From Anthonomus grandis grandis (taxonomy: Eukaryota; Arthropoda; Insecta; Coleoptera; Curculionidae): DNA of 64,000 nt. How positions within the stretch are numbered: the first letter of the stretch is position 1; every line of letters starts with the position of its first letter. The notes beneath the pieces were generated by a model, which was not told where the DNA came from, ran no database searches, and saw only the letters and a program-made list of their open reading frames with translations. Position numbers and translations under genes: made by a program. This document shows positions 30,601 to 42,600 of the stretch, piece by piece. The stretch spans positions 28,503,140-28,567,139 of the forward strand of contig NC_065556.1 of assembly GCF_022605725.1 (NCBI RefSeq), written 5' to 3'.

Positions 30601-33600
30601 TACAAATAATTCAAGATTACAACAATTTGTTTGGTAATCGGAGTGCAACGCGATTTTTATAAAAAAAACCGATACACATGCAAATACATAGATTGCTTGT
30701 ACATATGCTGTACAACCCGTGTTCCTAAATAAACTATTTTCTAAAAAACGTAATATTATGTATTTACAATAAGGTCCATACCAAAATCAAAAGGGACAAT
30801 ATGTGCATTTTACAATGAACTAGCGAGTGGCTATGAAGCTGGACAAAAAGAAAAAAAAAAAAAAAAAGAATCCAAAGACGAGCGAGAACAGTATAGGGGC
30901 GAGCACGGAGGGTAGATAACAGGCGAGTGAGAATTCAATTTTAATGTAAATATTTACAATTAGCAAGATCAGGTGTGCGGAACATTAATTGAAACAAAAA
31001 TACCATTTTATAAAATACGGTCACATTAGGTTACCATAATTTTGCGTGTTTAAGAGATATTTTTTTAAAGTTTATAATAAATTTTTTAGGCGAACATTCC
31101 TTTATATACATAGGTAGTTCATTCCACATCCGAATGCCCATATATAAAAAAGATTTTTTAAAGGTTGCTGTTCTACGTAAAGGAATTCTAAGCAAATGGG
31201 GATTTCATGTATTATAAGGAATATCTTGATTAAAAAATAAATTTCTTAAATTTGTCGGCTGTCCGGTTTTCATTATTTTATAAATTAAATTAAACATATG
31301 GACTTTCCTTCTATTGCTCATATTCAGAATTAAATTAGAATTTAAATATGGAGTTATGCGGTTTCTAGAGGCAATATTAAATGAATATCTCATGCAACTA
31401 TTCTGAAGTTTTTGTATTTTGTTCGATAAGAATCGCCGTATACAATATCCCCATAGTCAAGTAATGAAAGAACTAGTGTATCACACAGCCAATATTTTAT
31501 TTTTGAAGGCAACATTTTCTTATACTGATAAAGGCCCTTTAATCTGATGTAGGCGGCTTGAAGTTTGACTTTAATATGGGAAGTAAAGTTAAGATTTGAA
31601 TCAATAACTACACCTAAATTACGTTTTTCAGTTACAACTGGAACAGACTCGCCATTAACAACTACTCTAAATCAGTTTGAAACCTTTTGCAGCTGACTCT
31701 TGTTATGTGTTATAAACATTACACACGATTTTGATGCGTTAAGTTTTAAGTGATGATTTTCAGTAAACACGGCCAAGTTCTGTAGATCAGTATTTATTTT
31801 ATTTTGCGCCTCATGCAGACCTGGAGTATCAAAAGCAATATATACCTGGGAATCGTCAGCATACTGTTGGAGTTTTGAATTTTGAAGATACTTTTCCATA
31901 TCAGCCACATAGAGAGAAAACAGCAACGGTCCTAATATGGATCCTTGTGGAACACCCATGGTAAGAGGCAAGAAGTTGGAGAACTCATAATTTGACTTTT
32001 TGATTACCCGAACGCAGTGAGACCGACCCTCAAGATAAGATTGGAAAAATATAATGGCATTTGTTGACAACCCAAAATAGTGTAATTTAGCTAATAGTAA
32101 TTTATGATCAATGGTGTCGAATGATTTACTAAAATCGAGTAGGGTTAAGCAAGTTATATAGAACGTCGAGAAACTCCCACAATTCGTGATACTCAAATAA
32201 TGTGCCTGTACTGCCTCGAGGGAAAAGACCTAAATTGCATAAAAAACTAACGAAGATTGAGAAATTAAAAAGAAGTCTTCCAGGCATTTTCTACCACTTT
32301 ACAGTAAAAAATTTCCTTAAAAAACTGCTTCCAGAAAAATAAAGTTAACGTTCAGCTAAAAGTAACAGTAATTTTTTGACTGAGAGTTTAAAAATGACTT
32401 CAACTGCCTCGAAAAATTTATTTTGTTCTTTCAGGTAGTTGAGGTCTGAAAAATATACGAATTTCTTAAAATACCTTTTTTTCAAGTTCTCCTTAGATTA
32501 AATGCCTTAATGCCTGGAAAATATTGAAAAAAATTTAGAAAATCTTTCATGCAGTTGATGTTTAAAACAGTACAAAGATAATTTCAATAGTTATATAGAA
32601 GTTACAGAACGTCGAGAAACTCCCACAATTGGTGATATTCAAATAATGTGCCTGTATTGCCTCGAGGGAAAAGACCTAAATTGCATAAAAAACTGAGTAA
32701 TTAAAAAACAAGCCTTCCAGGCATTTCAAACCACTTTAGAGTAAAAAAAAATCCTGAAAAACTGCTTCCAGGAAAATAAAGTCAATGTTCAGCTAAAAGT
32801 AACAGTAATTTTTTTGACTGAGAGTTTAAAAATGACTTCAACAGCCTCGAAAAATTTATTTTGTTCTTTCAGGTAGTTGAGGTCTGAAAAATATACGAAT
32901 TTCTTAAAATACCTTTTTTTCAAGTTCTCCTTGGTGGCGTGGTTTGGGTCTTAGCTCAACCTCGCTCATTTGTAATTAGCCTTTGCTAATTAATAAAACG
33001 CAATGATTCAAAACAAAACAATTTATTTAATTTTTAACCGTCGTTAGAACCCTTGTAAAGTTCTGCATGCACTTACAATGGATCAATAACTTTATTGACC
33101 CCAATTCAACACTGTATTTCACTGTAGATTAAATAGGTTATCCCAATCAGTACATGCTAACCAATCTAAGTTTTCAAGAGTCAGAATCAGAGAAAAAGAG
33201 CCACTGGGAATGTAAATGAGTGACGTCAAAAAACACTTTCCACTAAGACAACAACTATATCTAACAAAAAAGCATATAGCTGCGAAATTTATTTTATGGC
33301 GAGAGAAATTTTTACTGTGTAAAACTGTAAACTAAACAACTTTGCATCATTAATGCGTGAGAAACATAATTACTAAATTATGGGGTAACAAACACTGCGA
33401 GCTACTAACTGTCTAATTGTCAACAACGTGACGTGTGCGTAATAAGGAGAGCAAAACTTATACTACTTCTTCTTAAAAAACTACTATTACGACTACGGTG
33501 ACAATTAAACCTAAAAAACATAAGACCACAATCGGTGGCCGAGAAGAAAAACAAGGCGGAATCGAGTTTTAAACCCAAACGCAGGATGCTGCGTTGTCAC

Positions 33601-36600
33601 ATTAGTTGAGAAAGGAAGCGTAAAGACACTAAATTAGGGTAATAATTGCAACTGCGCTAACAATGAAAATTGTGTAAAGCCCGTGAACGGCATATTTCTT
33701 TCTATTTAGATCGATTTTAAACACTTGGATTAAATGCCTGGAAAATTCATAAATATTGAAAAAAATGCAGAAAATCTTTCATGCAGTTGATATTTAAAAA
33801 ACGAGCCGAAATCTTGTTAAATGCCTGGAATAAGTAATAGAAAATAACATTTTGACTTAAGGGGGTTTAAGAATGACTTTGACTGCCTGAAAAATTAATT
33901 TTATTCTTCCAAGCAGTTGAGGTCTAAAAAACGACTCAAATTAAATCTTGTCAATTGTTTGAACTAATTAATAGAAAACCACGTCATGTCTACCAAGATG
34001 GAGTAACTGTAACTGCCTGGAAAGAGTAAAATGAGTTTATTCTTCAAGACAATTGAGGTCTGAAAAAAATAAAAATCCACAAAAGTGAGGATTGACAATT
34101 TTATGCAACGGTCCTATGGATTCAATTGCAATGTCAACTGAATCTCAATTTTCTCAGGTTATGTATCAAAATCGGTGGAACTAATCGATTACCAACACCA
34201 TAAATGTTGCCAAAACGATAAAAAGTCCTCGCGACATTCAAAAACTCAAGTTCTACCAACAGATCAACAAAAAAATACATAATAACAGGGATTGTAACTA
34301 CAGAATTGAGTTATTTCTAGAGCATTTTAAAGGTAAAAATTCAGGAATTGTATCACTCACCTGTACTGGATCCGTGTCCCAAATTGTCCATCTCGTTGCC
34401 CATCGGGGGTGGACATGGCGACGGTGCATTAAGTAGCGAAGCTAAATGCGCGTTATTTTTCTGACTCTTTTTACGATCTCTCGAGCCGGTTTCCTTTTTG
34501 CGGTTCTGCTCCTGGTCGGGGTAACAGTTGATCGACCGTAGGAACGACTCCAACGGACCCATCACGGATTCCTATAAATTCATTCATAACTAATGAAAAT
34601 CTTGGATATTGCAGCAGTGCATTGTCTTTTGTACTTAAAAAGTTTATAAACGTAAAGATAAGGAATAATTTGTCCCGTCTCAAATTTTTTAATAAGCCTC
34701 TAGGGTGTATTTGATAGATTTCAGTTGATGTTTTGACATTTCGCTTGCTATGCGCATTGCTTAGAAATTAGGAGGACAAAGAAGAGAAGAATGTCGTAGG
34801 CCCTCGTAAAATATTTGGTTCGAGTCAGCAGTCCAATCAAAAATAAAACTCTTTTTCCTTAACAAGCATTTTGTTCTAAAAAGCCATCAGTTAAAATAGG
34901 TAGAAAAAATTACTTAAATATTTAAAATTTTACATATTTATTTCTTAAAAGTCTTTTATTATAATTACACCTGGAAGTTGAGTAGATAGTATAAAACTAG
35001 TAATTAAATACTTAATTTTAGTTTTAATAGACATTTAACCAAAACATAAAAATAATGGAATTTTAAAGTTCTAACAGATGTTTAATAATCATTAACCTAA
35101 AATAGGTCTTTAAAGTTATGGATTATCTTGAAAATTTCATTAGTAAAAAGATGTTAAAGGGTCTGGTACATTGCCCTATATCAGATCATGAGGTTGGTAA
35201 ATCTCTGGCTTAATTTAAACTTCATGGACATATTTAAAGACGAAATTTCTATTTCTATTGACCTTTAAGAATAAAGACCCTATAATAATACAGTTGAAAT
35301 TACATGCGAAAATGTTTTAAAAGTTAAAGCAACCAAAAATATCTTTTTTGTAGATTGTTGGTTATGTTATGCTATAGTCAAAATATTTTAAAGAGTCCTG
35401 AGTACTCAGACACCACCCTTTGTCAGTATTATCTTATAACCAAGAAATCAACTTATAATAATATAACACCCTAACGTCAAGTCTAAACATCCGTAACTCG
35501 GTATCAAATAAGTTAGGTTATAATCTGCGAATCTATTAATTATTGCAGCGTTGCCAATAAATATAACCCGATAAAACACTAACTGGATATTTTGACACCA
35601 CGGGAGTTAAAAAAATACATTTTTGAAAGGGTCATACAAATTTTAGAAAAATTAAGAAAAAAGCCCTATAGATTCAAAATTTTAAATCAGCCATAATTAA
35701 TTTAGCCTTCGATATTTAAATTTAAAAAAAAACTCAAAATAGTTATAATAAATATCATTCTCTAATGTTTTTTTATTTTTTTAAAATCCTAAGTAAGTGC
35801 TTACTACCAACAAGGTGAAAATTATCTAGTATATCAGAATATTATTAAAAAAAATATATATTAAAGCACGATATTATAAAGTTTTATCACTCTTTTGCCT
35901 ACATTTCATAACATATATTTGCAGGCCCGTTCCTGGCAGGTATGCAGCGAATGCACTGCACGCAGGCGGCAAAAGTTAGGGGCGCACATTTGATCTCGCA
36001 CCGAAACGTCTGTCATAAACAAAGTCCATTTTTTATTATAATTTTCGTAAAAGCAGGAGACATATTATGTAGAATATTACTATTATCTATATAATCGAAC
36101 TCAATAGAAAAACAATATCAATGTTTATAAGTTTAAGGGGACATTGATTATTGCAAGTTGCAAGAACGGGAAAAAATGAATATTATCAAAAGCAACCGCC
36201 TCGGTTTTAAGTCGATAGCGGCACCTTTGGAGTCGGGATTTGTATATTGTTTTTTTTTTTTGGGCGCCTGTATTATTTGAATTATTTCTTTTTTAAAAGC
36301 CCATAAAGAAAAGCCACGCGCGACTCAGAATAAAAATAATTTTTGCTTGTTTTCAGTATTCATTATGCAACGGCAACCCTAGTCAAATATTAAAATAAAA
36401 ACGTAGTCAGTTTAGTGTTTAGTTAATAATATTGATTTAATAATTACATATTTTGTTTTTGAATTTAGTGTTTGGCAAAGTGAGTATTGCAAGTAAGTAT
36501 GTATTATTTGTAATAAAACTGATTATCAATAAATTTTAAATTTGATAAATGTTAATATAAAATTAAATAAACTCAATAACATATAAAATAATGTTTTTAA

Positions 36601-39600
36601 AACTACAACTCGTTAAATAAGTTTTTGCAAAAAAAGTGTTGGACGATTGCATAAAAAATAGTTCTTGCTAATAAGTGATATATACATGCATATGTATATG
36701 AATTTATAAATTTGACTCAATAATTTATGAATAATTAATGTATAATTAACATTATTTAAAATCCAGGCCCCTGAGATCTCTCGCACTTGACCTTTTTTTT
36801 CTTTTTTGAATTAGAAAATGAGTGACGGCACAAGAAAAAAATTATCTGGCGCTCAGAACAAAAAACGTAGATTGGAGAGAGAATCAGAAAATGGAAAACT
36901 CAAGGGATCTATAACAAAGTTTTTAGGAGTAAAGTGTTCGAATCCGAATTCATTATCATCGAATGCTGAGCCCTCCCCGACTCTTCCTGAACAATTACAC
37001 ATTGATGATCAGCAGCCATCAACGTCTACTAAACAAGAAGATATTTTAGAAACAAACACTAATAAAGGGAATGTTACTGAAGCGGTCATAGCAGTAGATG
37101 TTGATTTTTCCGATCCCGCTACGTGGCCAAATCCTTTAGGTCACCGTTTAACTGAAATAATTGTCTCAAAAGGCGCTATTCAGATTACAGAAAACTTCCC
37201 CCTCGAAGAAACTGGCAGAAAATTTTTAACCACGCAATATATGAGAACATTGGCAAACAGCGAAAAAGTAAATAGGGATTGGTTAGTTTATTCAAAAAAA
37301 GTAAATGTTGTTTTCTGTATTTTTTGTAAAATATTTAGTCTGCAGTCTCATAAATTAATGTTTGGTTATTCTAATTTGAGACACTTATCTGCTAATCTTT
37401 CTCGGCACGAAAATAGTATGGAACATCTGAAATGCGTACAAAAATGGTATGAACTAAAAAGTCATTTGATTAAAAAATGTACTATTGATCAAGTAAAGCA
37501 AAAGCATTTTGAAATGGAAAAAGAACGATGGCGTGCGATTATTAAAAGAATGATTTGTATTGTACAGTATTTAGCTGGTCAAAATTTAGCGTTTAGAGGC
37601 GACAGTCAAAAACTTTACCACCCTAATAATGGAAATTTTTTAAAATTAATTGAAATGTTAGCAAAATTCGATTCAGTTATATTGGAACATTTAAATAATA
37701 TTAGAACATCTAAACAACTAAACCAAAATATGCCTCATTATTTGGAAAATACTTTTCAAAATGAATTTATTAGTTTACTATCAAAAAATGTTCAGCGTGA
37801 AATTTTAAACTGTCTAAAAATAGCAATATATTACCCTATAATTTTAGATGGAACTCCTGATGCTAGCCATGTTGAGCAGCTTACTTTTGGTATACGATTT
37901 GTTCATTGTTCATCACAAGAAGTCGAAATTAGGGAACAGTTCTTAGGATTTTTTCAAGTTACAAATACAACAGGCGAAGGACTTTTCACATTTTTAACGA
38001 AACAAATACTTCCAAAATTTGATACAGATTTACAGGATATTATGAGGGGTCAGGGCTACGATAATGGTGCAAATATGTCTGGTAAACGTGTAGGTCTTCA
38101 AACTCAAATTCGAATGTTAATGCCAGAGCAATGTTTGTGCCTTATTCAGCCCACACATTAAATTTAACCGTTAATGATGCAGCTAAAATTACATATGAAA
38201 CTGTTGGTTTTTTTTCCATTATCCAAGAGTTGTTCAACTTTTTTTTGGCTTCGCCTTACAGATGGGACATTTTAAAAAAGAATTTATCAAATTTGACGCT
38301 AAAATCAGTAAGTGAAACAAGATGGGAAAGCAGAATTAATGCTATTCGCCCTTTAAGATATCAATTATATGAAATTTGTGTAAGTTTACATTATTTAAAA
38401 GAAGATAATTCAAGAGCTATGAATACGAAACACATGGCACAGTCATTATTAGCTAAAATCAAAACTTTTAAATTTATTTGTTCTCTTGTAATTTGGCATG
38501 ATTTCTTATTAAAAATTAATATGATAAGCAAGATGCTCCAAAATCCAAATTTAAATTCGGATGAATGTTATAAAGGAGTCAAAAATGTTATTTTACTGAA
38601 AAACGGTCCAGTAGAGCCAGTGTTTCCCTTACGACAAAAAAAAAACAAAAATCAGTTTTCATATGAAAGTACTGATGAAACTGTTTTCGATCCAAAACAA
38701 CAATTTAAAATAAATTTTTATTAACAAATTTTGGATACCACAATTCAATCTTTACAGAGACGTTTTGAGGGAATTTCTCAACTTAATGATTTATTTGGGT
38801 TTTTATGCAATTTTCAAAATTTAGATTCAGAAGTAATAAGATTATCGTGCATGGATTTAGACATAGCTTTGCAAATTCAAAAAGAAGAAAAGATATATAA
38901 AGACGTTGATGGAATCGATTTGCATAATGAAATCGTATTTTACAAAACTCTAAACCCTAAATCTAAAACAGATGCAGACTCACCTATAAACGTTTTAAAT
39001 TATATTACCAAAAATAATCTAATATCTTTGTTTCAAAATTTATTTATAGCCCTCAGAATATTTTTGTGTTTACCTATATCGGTGGCGTCGGGAGAAAGAA
39101 GTTTCTCGAAATCAAAAATTATAAAAAATTATTTAAGAACTTCTATGTCCCAAGAACGATTATTGGATTTAGCAATTATCTCGATTGAAAACCAGATTTG
39201 TGAAGCAATTAATCACAATGAAATGATAAACGAGTTTGCATCTTTAAAAGCCAGACGTATTTTATTGTAATGTGTATTTGTTTCTCATATCCTTGCTTTA
39301 TATGTATATTATAAATTAGTTAAGTTAAATTAGAATTTGATAACTTTTTGTATTAGTATTAATTGATAACCTGTTTACTCATATGTAATTAACTTTAATA
39401 AAAATACATTATTTTTTAATACCTATATGCATACATATTATTTTGAATTACTATTTTAAAAATAAATATAAGGGGCGCCAAAATATATTATGCACGCAGG
39501 CACTTGACACCCCAGGAACGGGCCTGTATATTTGGCACAGTTAATTTATTTTCAAGTCAGCCAAATAATAATTTTTAAATTAACGTATTTGCAACAACCA

Positions 39601-42600
39601 TCTCTTAAAAAATTGATCCAAGAGCAAATACACCATATTTGTTACCAATAGGTTATATTCCTTTTTTTTTGGAGTTAAATTAAATGGTTGGATTTCAATC
39701 ACACTATTGGAAGAAATGTAGGCTTTTTTACCAAAAACTGACCTAAGAATTTCCATATTTAGTATTTTGAACCTATTGCTAGTATTGCTAATGAAAGACA
39801 CTTGGGGAAGTAAATAATCTTTGGGATAGTAATTTTAAACTGCGATGTTTGTTGGGTCTTAATAATTAATTTAATTACTTTACCTTAATTCTCCTTTTAA
39901 TACAATTGGTTTGAGTTATTGTCCATACAAACCTAAAAATAAAACTCTTCGTTTTACCTTTGTATTAATGGGTACAGTCTCGGTCCAGGCATCGCTAGAG
40001 GCTTCACCAACCGGAGACGCGTCAGAAATCGGCCGAAACCTTTGGCGCAATTTTTTCCTATCGTTCGAGGGTCGATGCTCTAAACGAATTTCGCTTAAAA
40101 AACTGTACGATTAATTAAAACAAGCACCATTTTACCTTCATTTTTGCGTCTAATCGAGGCTAGTAGAGCCACCTCAGCGTCGGCGGCCGACATACCTAAG
40201 AGATCCAGATCAATCGGTGGTCTTTGAGGTAAACCACCTACAAACAACAACAATCTGTAATCGCAAATGAATTTTGTTATGATGTTTTATGTACCATTGG
40301 AGTTATTTGAACTAGAAGGTCCGCTGCTATTATTAGCTCCATCCAACAAACGAATCAATTTAAATCTGTCTTCGAGATTGACAACAGCAGTCGCATGGGT
40401 GGGAGAGAGAGCGCGGGGTCCAACTGCTATCGAATCGGGGTCTCTCTGTATCAAGCCCTGCGCCATGGAGAACTCGGCGTATTCGACATCGTTTTCGCCT
40501 GTAATAGATGGAAATTTAAGCGGTTTAGGTTGGTTGTTTTGTTGGGGCCATCTCACCGCGTTTGGTTCCTTTTTTTTTTTTTCGGTAAAAGTAGAGTTCT
40601 CTGTTCTTCGGAGAAGAGGGGGAGGGATAAATTGGCATAAAACTTAACAGGCTTTAATTGTGAAATAAAGTATACAGGGACATTATGTAGTATCATCTCG
40701 ATTTAGCTTTAAAAGTTATAGTGGCAGGTAGATGAGTTAAAAATTAGCCGACGTTTTTGCGCTTTATGTCTCAAGACACATTTTTTACGTTATTAGTGGT
40801 TTTCATGAAAAAATATGGTTTCCAAGATACAGACAGTTGAAATAAATTAATATAAAATTGTCTATGTTATTTTTTTTATTTTAAAAAGTACCTAATTAAG
40901 GCTTCTTTAAATTATTAAGATAACGAGAAGAAAAGTTCATGCGATATCGTTAAATTCCAGGTGTAGCCATACCATACATCTAAGAAAGTCATTATAAATG
41001 CTAATTCCTTAGTGCAATAATGACCTTAATGTAAAATGCATGAAATTTGGCAACTCGCCCTGGAGAGTCCAGTTACGTTTACTATTGTTGCTTTTGTTAT
41101 TATACAATTTTCGGAGTAATTTTATAGAATAGTATAAAGTAGAGGTATAAGTTCAGGTCAAGAATACCTGCAATATCAGTACTGAATATTAATTACTTTC
41201 TTGTATGGTCCCTACTTTTTTTTTTTAAACCCATTTGCAACCGAAATCCGCCCCTTTCCTTATACATCTGTATAAATTGAATGAAATGTTGCTGTAGACT
41301 TTATTATATATAACAAAAATTTATAAAAATAGAAAAACTAAGAGTAAAACCGAAAATAGCGTTTAAGTTTACGTGTCTTTCTCGGCTTCGTGCCCGCGTT
41401 CCGGATCTTGACATTCGTAGTCGTTAAACGAACTTTTTCGGGCATCGCCCCGTCCTAAATTAATCCGTAAATTATTAACGCATAAAACTGCTTTTCTCGC
41501 AAACACTGAACAGGAAAATGCTTTTAAAAAGGGGGTTACAAAGGAAAAACACTAACCTGACATGGTTTCAACGTCAACGTCATTTTCATCGTTTGAATTC
41601 TCCGCCGTGACCATTAAGTTTACCGCCTGACCGTCGAATTCTTCCATTAACGGTTCCGGCTCGCTCAGATCCTAGAAATTCAATTATTTTAATAAAAGTG
41701 AACTGCCCCCCGTTGCTTCTTACACTCTCGCTGCTGCTGCTGCTCAACATTAACGAAACGGCGGAATTTAACAAGTTCGGGGAACTCAGGGAAACCCCCA
41801 AACCGAGCAAGTGGTGCGGAGAGTCCGGGGTTCTGGCGGAATCGTTCGATTTTTTGCTGTGCACCTTCAATATTAATATAATTCAATAATTATTTAAAGG
41901 CAACAAGGATTAATGAGTTACTTATTTTGATGGGTGTTATGTCACTGTTACAGTAAATATCAATTTAGAAGATACTGCTCCAACAGGAGCTTTATTAATA
42001 AAAAAAAACGTTTATCCTAAATAGTATTATAGCAAGAAGGTTTTTATTTTTTTTCCGCTAAAAATGGAGTTTTTTTTTTTTAGTTAAATGAATCTAATCG
42101 ATTGATCACACACATTTTTGAATAGCATTCTCTTGAAATTATAGAAAAACGAAACTAAAAACACTGTAAAAAAATTTACGCATTGCCTCTTTTAGAATAC
42201 GGTAATCTATCTTGGACCTAGGAATCGTAAATAATCATTAGACAAATTGGTAAAAAAATATTTAATCTATAAGCATACAAAATTTCTTTTAAAAGCAAAA
42301 ATCCTAGAAAACCAAATGAAAGTAGGGAAAACTCTTGTAAGACTCAAGATTTCAAGAAAAAATTGTAATAAAAAATGGTGAAATATCTTCATTTTTTTTA
42401 AATATTTATTTGTTTTCTATTTATTTGTTTTGATTAAACGGCAAATTTTATCACAAATCTAAAGCTTTTATACCCTTGTTTAGGTTTCTAATATTGCCGT
42501 TTATTTTTTAGTTATTGGGTAAAGGAACTTGTTATATGAAAAAAACAAGGAAATGGGAGATAGGAAATTTTTCCTATTGCATTTTTTAACTGCCTAGAAA

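Noticed and set aside
30845..30870. Long A run as the poly(A) tail of a LINE
   Set aside because: The LINE around it runs on the minus strand, so its tail should read as T on this strand; the run is simple sequence.
39580..39801. 73-codon minus-strand frame
   Set aside because: No recognised motif, between a hAT end and a TRIM37 exon, composition like the intron.
40267..40647. 126-codon plus-strand frame
   Set aside because: Antisense shadow of TRIM37 exon 40498-40295, where coding bias keeps the other strand open.
41698..41889. Plus-strand frame with a hydrophobic Leu-rich start
   Set aside because: The Leu run is the complement of the CAG-type Ser/Gln repeat in TRIM37 exon 41864-41724.
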